IMG/VR virus record: IMGVR_UViG_3300009545_000275 | Coordinates: 1 to 24,073 of that record | Source of the DNA: a virus | Reading direction: 5' to 3' (one strand) | Length of the DNA: 24,073 bases | Shown here: positions 14,989 to 23,237 of the stretch, piece after piece | Layout of the letters: each line of letters starts with the position of its first letter | Position numbering within the stretch: position 1 is the stretch's first letter | The notes under the pieces: model-generated | What the model was told of the DNA's origin: nothing | Databases searched by the model: none | Seen by the model: only the letters and a program-made list of their open reading frames with translations | Position numbers and translations under genes: made by a program

Positions 14989-15672
14989 TCATACTTGGGG
15001 AATGTCCGGAGGCCGGAACTGTGGACGTGTGCCGTCCGAATTAGCAGATGCGGCGTTCTGTGTGGGTTTTCGCGTCAGATAAATATCCCACTGAAGGATC
15101 GTCGCGCCTTCAGAAATTGGCTCTGTATCAACCACGATGAACGACTCACCCTGCCAGGCGATGGTGTCGCCTTCGAGAAGAGGTGTTGTGATGTCCGTTG
15201 CAGCCACATGCGCCACATGAGGATCGGCATTGGCATCGTTGACATGAACGCCAGGGATATAGCCAGGCAACGACGTGATATTAATAGCCTTGACGATCGC
15301 TTTCGCCGTCGTGGTATCCGGCAGTGTAATATCCACCCCGCGCAGAGCGATCAGAGACGCCGTGATTACTTCGCCGTCGTCGGCATTTGGGATGATCTGC
15401 ACATCGCATTGCAGGGAAAAGTCGTACTGGCGAACGTTGGTGATAACGGCCTGTGTGGTGTCCGGAAACAGAACGGAATCTCCCATTCTAACCGTCGCGG
15501 CGATATCGTCAAATGAAATCACCGTTCGAGGAGACTGCGTGACAGTGTTAGGCCGAAGCTGCGTATCCGTCGGCGGTCCACTGCGTCCAATGTAGCGGCG
15601 AACCGAGAACGGCGAACCGGCCAGCGCCACACCGCCGCGCGTGATCGCCACGTCAATCGGAGTAAAAGACAT
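14989..15672 (-). CDS. Head-tail connector / neck protein candidate
   Basis: 227 residues from ATG 15672; a GTG three codons earlier is less likely, as an AGGGTGG site precedes the ATG. The protein is beta-rich with many Thr and Asp (for example RGVDITLPDTTTAKAIV and GDTIAWQGESFIVVD). The order after the portal-capsid-connector block and the size fit a neck protein, but no family is recognised. Its stop overlaps the second ATG used by some calls for the next gene. Confidence 0.55.
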   Translation of the reverse strand: MSFTPIDVAITRGGVALAGSPFSVRRYIGRSGPPTDTQLRPNTVTQSPRTVISFDDIAATVRMGDSVLFPDTTQAVITNVRQYDFSLQCDVQIIPNADDGEVITASLIALRGVDITLPDTTTAKAIVKAINITSLPGYIPGVHVNDANADPHVAHVAATDITTPLLEGDTIAWQGESFIVVDTEPISEGATILQWDIYLTRKPTQNAASANSDGTRPQFRPPDIPQV

Positions 15673-15682
15673 TGCGCCCACC

Positions 15683-16330
15683 CTATCCGAACGTCGTGAG
15701 CTTGTAGAACGTCATGCGTTCATGGAAATAATCGTTCCACGCCGAGGTTTCGCCCACACCGACGCCCTTATCGGAATACCGGATTTCCTCATCACCCTGC
15801 TTGCGAACCGTGACGCCGCCTGTTTTCTTGAGGGACATCTGCGGCGCGCACAGCGCCATACCACGCTGCAGGATCGCCTCCCGCGCATCATCGGGCAACT
15901 TCAGACAAAATCCAAATACGCCCGTCACCGCGATGCATTGCCGATTACCCCAGACGGGCATGGTAAACCGGATCATCTCGTAAGGACGCCCCTTCGCCGG
16001 CGCATTGACGTCCTCAAGATAAAACTGCGTGCCGAGTGTATAAACAATGTTCGTCACGGTGAGTGAGGTCAGCGAGGTCAATCCGGCTTCGAGATCGAGA
16101 AAGCTGCCCCCACCGATTGCCGCCAGTCCGGATCCTCCCCGATTCGCGCCAGGCGGGTTGTAATACCGAGTTGTGACGGTTCCATCCGAAACGAAGGGAA
16201 TGTATCCTGTCCCGCGATCCCACTCAGCGCAGGCCGCCTTGATCTTGGCGGAGAGGCTGAGCGGGCGCGTGAGCGTGTACCCGGCATCTGTCATATACTC
16301 AAGCAAATCTGTTCCGGTTGGGTAGCTCAT
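15683..16330 (-). CDS. Head-tail connector (gp6-like) candidate
   Basis: 215 residues from ATG 16330. The N-terminal 45 residues (LLEYMTDAGYTL then LSAKIKAACAEWDRGTGYIP) form two helices, as in the HK97 gp6-like head-tail connector that docks to the portal. The middle is a Gly-rich beta region and the C-terminus (for example YFHERMTFYKLTTFG) is compact. Position downstream of capsid and decoration genes supports a neck role. No key catalytic residues are expected. Alternative: a minor capsid protein. Confidence 0.6.
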   Translation of the reverse strand: MSYPTGTDLLEYMTDAGYTLTRPLSLSAKIKAACAEWDRGTGYIPFVSDGTVTTRYYNPPGANRGGSGLAAIGGGSFLDLEAGLTSLTSLTVTNIVYTLGTQFYLEDVNAPAKGRPYEMIRFTMPVWGNRQCIAVTGVFGFCLKLPDDAREAILQRGMALCAPQMSLKKTGGVTVRKQGDEEIRYSDKGVGVGETSAWNDYFHERMTFYKLTTFG

Positions 16331-16372
16331 GGGTAATCGCTCTTGGGGCGGCCGGCTGAAGGCGCGGCCCCG

Positions 16373-16939
16373 TTATTTGGTTTCCGGCGGAGACGTAATG
16401 GCTTTGTTCGCGGCGGTCTTTTTCGCCTTGGTCGCTGTTTCGTCCGTGTCATCTCCGGTCGCTGTGCCAGCTTCCTCAACGGGCACCTCATCCGCGTCGC
16501 TCGCGACCGCTGACCCGTCACTCTGATCTGTTTGCACGGGCACAGTTCCTTCCTCCGACGTCTCCGGCACCGACTTTGCCTTACCGCTTTCAGTGATGGC
16601 TTCGGCCGGCACGATCGCGGCAGCCTCGTTTCCGGTTTGTTCCGTGACTGGCTTCGAGCCGTCCGTGTTGAGCGCGCTGTGATTGATTTGCAGCGCGGCA
16701 GGAGGCGGCTGCGTGGCGACGGGCTGATCGGGCGTCACGGGCGGATTCTCCGGTAGAGCCTGTCCGTTAATGACGAGCTTTCCATTCTCCGGTGTGATGT
16801 TGTACTTATCGGCATCTTCCTGGCTGAGTCGGCTTCCCTGCCCCACGAGCAGGCTCTGCGCGGCGGGATCGCCCTCTTCGACAAGCGTGTCATCGACCGT
16901 CACATAGATGCGGCGATCGCTGAATATCGGTTCCGGCAT
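16373..16939 (-). CDS. Acidic low-complexity head-region protein
   Basis: 188 residues from ATG 16939, with GGAG seven bases upstream. The first 60 residues are ordered (IYVTVDDTLVEEGDP) and resemble the short conserved domain found in small head-gene proteins. The remaining two-thirds is a low-complexity Pro/Thr/Ser/Asp/Glu/Ala stretch ending in a Lys/Ala/Pro tail (ATKAKKTAANKAITS), expected to be disordered. Its place between the decoration and connector genes suggests a head accessory protein. No family can be named. Confidence 0.6.
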   Translation of the reverse strand: MPEPIFSDRRIYVTVDDTLVEEGDPAAQSLLVGQGSRLSQEDADKYNITPENGKLVINGQALPENPPVTPDQPVATQPPPAALQINHSALNTDGSKPVTEQTGNEAAAIVPAEAITESGKAKSVPETSEEGTVPVQTDQSDGSAVASDADEVPVEEAGTATGDDTDETATKAKKTAANKAITSPPETK

Positions 16940-16952
16940 ATTGGTTTCTCCG

Positions 16953-16982
16953 TGAGCGAGACGGGATAAATCGCCTCGCTCA
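16953..16982 (-). promoter_or_regulatory. Hairpin just upstream of the 16373-16939 ribosome site
   Basis: Perfect eight-base arms TGAGCGAG / CTCGCTCA at 16953-16960 and 16975-16982, lying between the decoration gene stop and the next GGAG. There is no T tract, so it is not an intrinsic terminator. It may protect or process the message or tune the downstream start. A similar hairpin lies at 17555-17584. Confidence 0.5.
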
Positions 16983-16999
16983 GTCTTAAACGTCGGGGT

Positions 17000-17542
17000 T
17001 TACGTCTGGGCCCCGGTCTTCGTCCACGTTGGATTGAGTGCCGTCGTCGACGTGTTGATGTAGCTAATGCCGTTCGTGGTGTCGATCAGCATCGCTCCGG
17101 TGGGAGCAGTGCGGCCGGTCGCCGTGACGCCCGGCGTCGTCTCCGCAACGGCGACGGTCGGCGCGGTCCCGGTCAGGCTGTTGTCGGCGACAGTCATCGT
17201 CGGAACGGCGAGTTTGGCGAGGTTGCCGCCGGTAAACGTGGCCGTGGCCGTGCCGATTCCCGCTGTCATTGATCCGACAGCAATCACAATGCCCCCCACT
17301 CCCACGTTCGGCAAGGCCTCAAGAGCTGCGTCGATGTTGGCGATCAGCGTCGCATTCGTTGCGCTCCAGGCAATCGGACCAGTGACAAACCCGTCAAAAC
17401 CAAGTTTGAAGGTTCCGCCGGTCGGTGTGCCGCCAAGAGTGATCGTCTGAACTTCGGTCGTGCCGTTCACGGGCGCGCCGGCGTTTGTCAGCGGATTGCC
17501 CAGTCCGCTGCCCGGCATCACATTTCCGCCTTGTAGAATCAT
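17000..17542 (-). CDS. Capsid decoration / head fibre-like protein (probable)
   Basis: 180 residues from ATG 17542, behind an ideal site (GGAGG five bases upstream). Residues 27-135 are a beta-domain of the EVQTITLGGTPTGG type (with DAALEALPNVGVGG and ATATFTGGN), a repeat often seen in phage head-decoration and large surface proteins; here it occurs once. A short C-terminal part follows (GAMLIDTTNGISYIN). Downstream position after the major capsid protein supports binding to the outside of the shell. This is inferred from domain type and position, and a structural minor head protein is the main alternative. Confidence 0.55.
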   Translation of the reverse strand: MILQGGNVMPGSGLGNPLTNAGAPVNGTTEVQTITLGGTPTGGTFKLGFDGFVTGPIAWSATNATLIANIDAALEALPNVGVGGIVIAVGSMTAGIGTATATFTGGNLAKLAVPTMTVADNSLTGTAPTVAVAETTPGVTATGRTAPTGAMLIDTTNGISYINTSTTALNPTWTKTGAQT

Positions 17543-17554
17543 TGTTTTCCTCCG

Positions 17555-17584
17555 GCCGCCCTCACCAGTCGATCAGAGGGCGGC
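17555..17584 (-). promoter_or_regulatory. Hairpin between capsid and decoration genes
   Basis: Perfect nine-base arms GCCGCCCTC / GAGGGCGGC at 17555-17563 and 17576-17584, ending four bases before the GGAGG of the decoration gene. There is no T run, so it is unlikely to be an intrinsic terminator. It could slow the exonuclease decay of capsid mRNA or modulate translation of the next gene. Confidence 0.5.
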
Positions 17585-17603
17585 GCGAACGTCCGTAGCG
17601 GGT

Positions 17604-18836
17604 TTAGATGCCGGTCACGGTGCAGAACGCGGACGCGCGGTAGATCTCCAGCGACAGGCGGCTGTCGGCGCGAATGGCCAGGATGCCCGCGATGAAGTTG
17701 TTGCCATGGGAATCGCTGACGGCGATCGTGATCCCGAGACGGCGGCTGATGTGCGCGTACATCTGGAAGTCGCCGGTGAGGCCTGTGTTCTCCGTGGCCG
17801 CCGTCGTCGCGATGACAGGCAGGCCCCAGATCGTTTCCGGCCCCGCTTCGGCCGGGTTGCCCCAGATATACAGACCGTCAGCCGTGCGCAGCAGGCGAAT
17901 GTCCTGCCAGTCGTTGGGGTGCAAGACGACGCCGGTCGGGTCCGCGTAGCCGGTCCAGCGGACCTTCGTCATCGCCTTGTAGATCGCATCCGGAACCGGG
18001 TCCACGCCGAGTGCCTGCGTCTGAATGCCGGACTTGTTATAGAATCCCTGCAGCTGCGGCGAGGTGCCGGATCCGTTCAGGATCTGATCTTCTTCCTTCA
18101 GGCTGATCATCAGGCGCAGGCGGCTATCAATCAGACCGCGCAGGGCGGCCGTGTCCGCGACCTGCTCTTCGGTGACCGGGATGAAGGTGGAGATCTTCTC
18201 CACCGGGATCGTGCGCTCCGTGTAGGCCAGCGCCGATTCCGGGGAGGCCGCCGCTTCCGCCGTGGACGCCGCCGCGTTCGTGAAGGTGGTTTCCTCCATG
18301 TACTTGATCGCCGCGTACGGGGTATCGTCCTGCGGGATCAAATCGGCGATCATCGGGCGGCGCTGCGCGGAGAGAACCAGCTTGTCGCCGCGCGGGCTGA
18401 ACGGCGGATATCCGGCCGCGCTCGTCATCGTTGTCTTGAGGGAGACGTTCTCCAGTTCAACCTGAAACCGCTTGGTGGAGAAGGGCGCGACGCCCTTGTA
18501 TTCCTTGGAATCGATCAGGCTCTGACCAAGAGACTTCGCCTCACGGAACTGCTCGGACGGGTCGCCCTGGCGACCATCCTTGCCAAACTCCGGGCGCTGA
18601 ATGTGACCGGCCGCCTCCATCGCATCCTGCAGGTTCTTCGCGACGACTTCCGTCTCGCGCACCGCAAGCCAGTCCTTGCCGAGCTTTTCAAGCTCCGCGT
18701 TGCGATCGTTGACAACCTTCAGATCGTCGGTCGTCATGTCGTACTCGCCGGCGGCGTTCTTGTGGGTGTCGAAGAACGTCTTCAGTTCCTTGCGCTTCAC
18801 ATCCAGCTGCTCGCTGAGTTCTTTATATGTCGGCAT
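17604..18836 (-). CDS. Major capsid protein, HK97 fold
   Basis: 410 residues from ATG 18836 with AAGGA upstream. The first 75 residues form a charged coiled coil, like the HK97 delta (scaffold) domain removed by the prohead protease; the cleavage site cannot be fixed by eye but a boundary near residues 95-120 is plausible. The body shows the family pattern: RRPMIADLIP, then a TEAAASPES-type E-loop region near 190-200, KISTFIPVTEEQVAD, LRGLIDSRLRLMISLKEED, and ILNGSGTSPQLQGF. It follows the protease and is followed by a decoration gene, the standard HK97 order. It is the most G+C-rich part counted (about 63% over 17641-17760). Confidence 0.95.
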   Translation of the reverse strand: MPTYKELSEQLDVKRKELKTFFDTHKNAAGEYDMTTDDLKVVNDRNAELEKLGKDWLAVRETEVVAKNLQDAMEAAGHIQRPEFGKDGRQGDPSEQFREAKSLGQSLIDSKEYKGVAPFSTKRFQVELENVSLKTTMTSAAGYPPFSPRGDKLVLSAQRRPMIADLIPQDDTPYAAIKYMEETTFTNAAASTAEAAASPESALAYTERTIPVEKISTFIPVTEEQVADTAALRGLIDSRLRLMISLKEEDQILNGSGTSPQLQGFYNKSGIQTQALGVDPVPDAIYKAMTKVRWTGYADPTGVVLHPNDWQDIRLLRTADGLYIWGNPAEAGPETIWGLPVIATTAATENTGLTGDFQMYAHISRRLGITIAVSDSHGNNFIAGILAIRADSRLSLEIYRASAFCTVTGI

Positions 18837-18884
18837 TTTGTGTATCCTTGCGCTGTGCGCTGCTCATAAATCTCGGTAAGGAGA

Positions 18885-20102
18885 CTAATTGGTCTCGGTG
18901 AGGTCAACACCCCACTGCCGAGCCCGTGAAATTTCGAAGGCTATCCGGGCTGATTTCGCGCCCGCAAGATTGTCTGCCTCGGTCTCGGCGGATGCGCCGG
19001 TTTCCGTGGCGGATATCTCTGCGGTGGCGAGTTCGCCCAGGGCGTCCTGGAGGACTTTGATCTGCGCGGCCCGCTCCGGCGAGAGGGTGCGCTGATCTTT
19101 GGCGCGGATATCCTTGATGGACACGCCGCGCTCGATGCAGCCTTTCACGGCAGCAAGCGCCGATGTCAGCTGGTCGGCATAGGGACCCCGAGCAGGCGGG
19201 GCCGCTGATGCGTGAGAAGGGTCAGGCCAGAGTGTGCGAATCGACTTGGCAAGCTCCGTCGCCTCCTCGTCCGTCACATCGGCCATGAGCGTCTTAAAGG
19301 TGCGCAGGAAGATGGTCGTAAACTCCTGCAAGGTGGCTTCAAGCGTGGTCAGAGCTTCATCCAGAGGCGGCCGGACATACTCGTACTCGTCCGTGGTCGG
19401 ATTATAAACATAATCGCCGAATACAAGTTCATAGAGCACGTTGTAGAACAACGCGTCATCGAGCCGCCGCAGAGCCGCCATCGTCATCGACTGTTCGAGG
19501 TATTCGCCCAGATACTGCGCCTTGAACTCGGCATCCCGGTTTTTGACGTCGGTGGCGTTCGCGAGCGGATTGGCGGGCACGCTCACGATGGAGTACTCAT
19601 AGAGGTCGGAGATGTCCCAGATGCCCCGGCACTTGCTTTTCCACGCCGAGATTCCCGCGACGTCAAACAAGGACATGTCGCATCCCATCTCGCGGGCATG
19701 GGTCAGCAGGTCGTCTCCATTCGCAAACACCCGAGAGCCGTCTGGCGCAATCGAGAAGCCGATGGATAGGCCGACGCTCAGGCCGTTCGCCATACGCTCC
19801 ATACACTTCGTACGCAGGTCCTGCGCGTCCGCCGTAGAATGGAACTCACTCTCGGTGAAGAGGGAATTGCCCTGAACCTCAGCGACTAAAGGCATGCCGA
19901 TCATCTTCGACCAGTCGTGACTATCGGCCATAAATCCGGCGCTGAGAAAGCTGGTGAGACACGTCCCGAAGGCGATCGGATAGATGACGTCCCGGACATT
20001 GGCATTGTCGAGATTGCCCATCACGGACGCGACGCCGCGCAGCTTGTTACCGTCGAAGGCGGCATCCTTCAGCACATAAAGCTTTGGTTTTTCACGTTTC
20101 AC
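18885..20102 (-). CDS. HK97-type prohead protease with long C-terminal extension
   Basis: 405 residues from GTG 20102, chosen because GAGG lies six bases upstream and the longer frame would run into the terminator stem at 20128-20150. The protease domain covers about residues 1-185: His62 in ADSHDW, Ser113 in GLSVGLSIGF, and EYSIVSVPANPLA near 169-181, matching the serine-type prohead protease family that cuts the capsid scaffold during maturation. Family members are usually about 180-225 residues. The remaining 220 residues are helical and acidic (for example EATLQEFTTIFLRTFK, then a C-terminal Ala/Glu-rich helix), so an internal scaffold-like or partner-binding domain is likely. It precedes the capsid gene by 48 bases. 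Confidence 0.9.
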   Translation of the reverse strand: MKREKPKLYVLKDAAFDGNKLRGVASVMGNLDNANVRDVIYPIAFGTCLTSFLSAGFMADSHDWSKMIGMPLVAEVQGNSLFTESEFHSTADAQDLRTKCMERMANGLSVGLSIGFSIAPDGSRVFANGDDLLTHAREMGCDMSLFDVAGISAWKSKCRGIWDISDLYEYSIVSVPANPLANATDVKNRDAEFKAQYLGEYLEQSMTMAALRRLDDALFYNVLYELVFGDYVYNPTTDEYEYVRPPLDEALTTLEATLQEFTTIFLRTFKTLMADVTDEEATELAKSIRTLWPDPSHASAAPPARGPYADQLTSALAAVKGCIERGVSIKDIRAKDQRTLSPERAAQIKVLQDALGELATAEISATETGASAETEADNLAGAKSARIAFEISRARQWGVDLTETN

Positions 20103-20121
20103 AGGCCACCTCGGAGGCAAC

Positions 20122-20150
20122 AAAAAAGCCGCTACGTTTGCGTAGGCGGC
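20122..20150 (-). terminator. Intrinsic terminator between portal and protease
   Basis: In minus-strand RNA a nine-pair stem (arms 20150-20141 and 20136-20128, one bulged base, four-base loop) is followed by TTTTTT. It begins 15 bases after the portal stop. Its T run ends 19 bases before the protease GTG, and the ribosome site lies right behind it. The core GCGGCTTTTT is shared with 317-344 and 7523-7554. Confidence 0.85.
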
Positions 20151-20165
20151 AGGTCAAAAGCAGGG

Positions 20166-21467
20166 TCACGGCGTGGAATCGCCAGTGTCGGCGGACTTAT
20201 CAGGAACCGGCGCGGCCGGTTTCGGGCAGTACTGATTGCCCCGGGCGGTTTTGTCCGGCGGCTTCCCGGTCTCACTGCGGGCTTCGTTGAGTGTGGCAAT
20301 CCCGCCGGTGTACTCGATGACAGCCCGCTTCGACGCTTCCATGCGGTCCGGCTGCATCGACCGGACATTCTGGTAATTCCAGCGCAGGACTTGGTTCTCG
20401 GTCTTCTTAAAATCCGGCTTGAGTTGTCGGTTAATGGTTTTGACGAAACGCTTGCCGACCGGGATGAGGCAGTCTTCGTTCGCGGCTTCCCGCGCCTCTT
20501 TGTAGTTGCTGTACGTGCGCTGCGCATCGCCGACGCTCAGGCCGACAACCATTCCCGGCATCCGCAGTGCGCCGAGGATGCGCGCTTCCGGCACGATGCG
20601 GATCTTGTCGAGGGCGAGCTCTTCCGGGCTAAAGCTGAGCTTCTCGATGCGCACGGCGGCCGGCGCCACGATCGGATCGCCGCGGAAGTCGCCCGTAACG
20701 CGCTCTCTCCAGAGGGATTTAAGCTTTGCGGGGACACCGTCGCCGAGCACGCCCTCGGGACTGGCCGGAGTGATGATGACACCGGGAACACCCATGTTAT
20801 GGAGCAACGCGGCCGTGTACGTTGCCGATTCGTTGTCGGTCATGATCTCGCGCAGGACCGGCTTGAGACGGGCAAAGCCCTTCATGAGGTTGTCTGGATC
20901 CATACCGAAGCGGAAGTGGATCACATCCTCCGGAGGGAGCGCTTGCGGCCTCCCGCCCGGGCGATACTCAAAGTAATCGAGAAAGTTGGTGCTGTTCGGC
21001 AGACGGCGCGGCTCGACCTGCCAGTGCGGCAGATACCAGAGCTCCTTGATGTAGCCGTAGCCGTCGCGCGCCTTGTACCAATAGGCGTTGCCGTCCGTGC
21101 AGTAACTGAGGATCGTCGCCGCCCAGAGGACATCGTCATCGTAGTACGAGTTCGGGTTCTGGATCAGATCGACAAGCGGATGATCGGGAACGGCCGCCGT
21201 GGTACCGTCGTCCTGGGTCGTGACGACCTCCAGTTCCGCCTCAGGCAGGTTATCCGAAATCCAGCCGATACAGATAGAAACGGCGCTATTGAGCCACAGA
21301 TCGCCAGCCTTCTCTTTGTAGTCGATCTGGGAACCGGGGAGCATCACGCGCCAGGGATTGCCGCCGTTGCTGCCGACCGTCCCGTTGCCCCATGAGAGGC
21401 TGAATCCCTTACGAACGGCCTCCAGACCACCCTGCAGCCGTGAAGCGATTGCTTTTGTGTTTAGCAT
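20166..21467 (-). CDS. Portal protein, HK97 type
   Basis: 433 residues (HK97 gp3 is about 424) from ATG 21467, which directly abuts the TAA of the 42-residue gene. Family features: an early helical segment, LNSAVSICIGWISDNLPEAE-type helix after residue 58, a NAYWYKARD loop followed by LWYLPHWQVEP, a EDVIHFRF strand, and the central helices around PEARILGALRMPGMVVGL. Portals form the dodecameric ring at one head vertex through which DNA enters and leaves. It precedes the protease and capsid genes in the usual order. Confidence 0.95.
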   Translation of the reverse strand: MLNTKAIASRLQGGLEAVRKGFSLSWGNGTVGSNGGNPWRVMLPGSQIDYKEKAGDLWLNSAVSICIGWISDNLPEAELEVVTTQDDGTTAAVPDHPLVDLIQNPNSYYDDDVLWAATILSYCTDGNAYWYKARDGYGYIKELWYLPHWQVEPRRLPNSTNFLDYFEYRPGGRPQALPPEDVIHFRFGMDPDNLMKGFARLKPVLREIMTDNESATYTAALLHNMGVPGVIITPASPEGVLGDGVPAKLKSLWRERVTGDFRGDPIVAPAAVRIEKLSFSPEELALDKIRIVPEARILGALRMPGMVVGLSVGDAQRTYSNYKEAREAANEDCLIPVGKRFVKTINRQLKPDFKKTENQVLRWNYQNVRSMQPDRMEASKRAVIEYTGGIATLNEARSETGKPPDKTARGNQYCPKPAAPVPDKSADTGDSTP

Positions 21468-21596
21468 TTACGGCTTCGCCCTCAGCGTCCCCACGATGTA
21501 CAGGTAAAGCAGCCACAGGCCAATCCCGCAGAGACCAATGACGACAATGCCGGCGGCGGCAGCGACCATGTACAAAAATAGGAGGAATGGTGTCAT
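21468..21596 (-). CDS. Small membrane peptide between terminase and portal
   Basis: 42 residues, beginning MTPFLLFLYMVAAAAG and ending YIVGTLRAKP. ATG (21594-21596) overlaps the terminase stop by four bases (ATGA) and its TAA abuts the portal ATG, so it fills the gap between those genes exactly. Nearly all residues 4-36 are hydrophobic, giving one long or two short membrane helices, with a positive C-terminus (LRAKP). No strong ribosome site lies upstream, so it is probably translated by coupling. Function is unknown; a holin-like or membrane-anchoring part is possible but not supported by length or neighbours. Confidence 0.65.
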   Translation of the reverse strand: MTPFLLFLYMVAAAAGIVVIGLCGIGLWLLYLYIVGTLRAKP

Positions 21597-23227
21597 TCGA
21601 ATGTCACGACCTTGCGACTGGTGAAGAGGTGATCCGGGGCAGCACACAACACAAAGCCGTCGCCGTCGTCCGGACTGCGCATCTTGCGCTTTTTGAATGC
21701 TTTCTTCTCTTCAAGCTTCTTCACGGAGACGCCGGACTTGTTCACCCAGTCATACGTGCGTTCGGTGAGATCGCCTTCGAGCGCCTCCGGTGGATTGTCC
21801 ACACGGATGCCCTTCAGGGTTTCGGCCGCTTCCGCGTAAAGCTCGGTGATCACATCGGCGTAGGCCGTCTTGTCGTGAGGCGGCACACCGAAATGCACCA
21901 TGATCACGCGGCGGTTCTCTTCCGGGAAGGCTTCCAGGAACTCGCTGTCGAGCTTGAGGTGTGATGTGACACCGTTGCCGAAGCCGCCGCCGGCGTCAAT
22001 GCGAATCTGGATGTTCGTCACACCCAGCGACTTCAGATGCAGAGCCGCCTGCTTGACCCTACGGGCGTAGTCGTCGTAGTCCTGTCGCCAAATCTGAGCG
22101 AAGCGCCACACGCGGCCGTTGTGCCGAATGTAGATCGTCCCGTAGTCCTTGCCGAACCCCGCCACGTCGACACCGATGCGTCCTTGCGCCCGGTCTTCGG
22201 CCGGCGCTGCACGTTTGCAAGCTGCCTCATACCGGCCGAATGGAACGAACGTGTTGTCGGCAACGTTGGACGGCGCGATGCCCAGGACGCGCCACAAGAA
22301 CTCTGGATAGGGTTTAAAGATCGTCCCGCCCGGCCGCTCCGCGCCGTGAACGGTCACCGGAAACGGCAGGGTGAATGTCTGTTGATCCTCGTCATGCTCG
22401 GGCACGATCTCGGTCAGCAGCTCGACCATCTTGCGTACATAATCGCGCTGGACGGCTCCCGGCACGATCTCGCGGTCGGTGAGCACATTCGGATGGTTAA
22501 CGCAGCTGATCCGAAACGATGCCGTGTCCGAGCGTCCTGCCTGCTTGTGAAAGAGTGAGCCGCGACTTTTCGGGTTGGCGAGCATCAAGACGATGCTGAT
22601 GCCGCCCGAGGTCATCGACTCGACCGCGCCGTACACGAAGTCGGCAACGCCCTCGGCCTCATCAAGCACGAACATCAGGTACTTGCCGTGCTGGCCCTGG
22701 ACGCGCTCCGTACCCTTACCGCCGCTATCGTTGGTCGCGCGCCCCTTGGCGAAGTGATTCGGCTTGTACTTGATCTCGCACGTCTGCAGCACGCGGCCGG
22801 GCAATCCCTTGCCCTCGCGGTCGGTCTCGATTTCCTTCCAGAGAAGATCTTTGATGGACTCCCAGCCCGGCGCATAGCTGTAAATGATTGAGGGACAAAA
22901 GCAGTCGAAGAAGTGATTGAACAGGCCGCTGGCGAGCTTGGTTTTGCCGACCGTGTGGCCTGCTTCAATGCGAATGCGGTTCTTGATGACTTCGCCCGGC
23001 CGCCAGTACTTCAGGTCGGCTTCGGCAATCAGGCCCTTTTTGAAGTCGGCTCGCTCATGCTGTTGGCGGAGCGCCAGCACGTAGGCGTTGATGACTTCGA
23101 CCTGTCCGGGCGTCGCTTCGCTGCCCTCCCATGGCTCCCATCCGAGCTTTTCGCGGATGTAGCGCACGGGATCGTACTGGTATTCGGAAAGGTCCGCATT
23201 GGTGAAGTCGCGCCGGGCCCGGCGCAT
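21593..23227 (-). CDS. terL: Terminase large subunit (packaging ATPase/nuclease)
   Basis: 544 residues from ATG 23227. An upstream in-frame start at 23326 is rejected because those codons lie inside the small-subunit gene. The ATPase domain has Walker A at residues 89-96 (AGHTVGKT, the GHxxGKS/T form common in phage terminases), Walker B near 185-190 (MFVLDE; D189, E190) and a coupling motif LMLANPKSRGS near 214-224. The nuclease domain has Asp354 in GVDVAGFGKD, Asp411 in IRIDAGGGFG and a late acidic cluster near 520-523 (SPDDGDGF), matching the RNase H-like metal site. It drives DNA into the prohead through the portal and cuts concatemers. The ribosome site is weak, so it may depend on coupling to the preceding gene. 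Confidence 0.94.
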   Translation of the reverse strand: MRRARRDFTNADLSEYQYDPVRYIREKLGWEPWEGSEATPGQVEVINAYVLALRQQHERADFKKGLIAEADLKYWRPGEVIKNRIRIEAGHTVGKTKLASGLFNHFFDCFCPSIIYSYAPGWESIKDLLWKEIETDREGKGLPGRVLQTCEIKYKPNHFAKGRATNDSGGKGTERVQGQHGKYLMFVLDEAEGVADFVYGAVESMTSGGISIVLMLANPKSRGSLFHKQAGRSDTASFRISCVNHPNVLTDREIVPGAVQRDYVRKMVELLTEIVPEHDEDQQTFTLPFPVTVHGAERPGGTIFKPYPEFLWRVLGIAPSNVADNTFVPFGRYEAACKRAAPAEDRAQGRIGVDVAGFGKDYGTIYIRHNGRVWRFAQIWRQDYDDYARRVKQAALHLKSLGVTNIQIRIDAGGGFGNGVTSHLKLDSEFLEAFPEENRRVIMVHFGVPPHDKTAYADVITELYAEAAETLKGIRVDNPPEALEGDLTERTYDWVNKSGVSVKKLEEKKAFKKRKMRSPDDGDGFVLCAAPDHLFTSRKVVTFE

Positions 23228-23237
23228 CGGGTTCTGT

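Noticed and set aside
17460-18869. A 469-codon plus-strand frame across the major capsid gene
   Set aside because: Antisense to a certain capsid gene, Arg-rich, with no recognisable domain.
19917-21395. A 492-codon plus-strand frame across the portal and protease region
   Set aside because: It lies opposite clear portal and protease genes, is Arg/His/Val-rich, and reflects the high-G+C codon pattern of the real strand.
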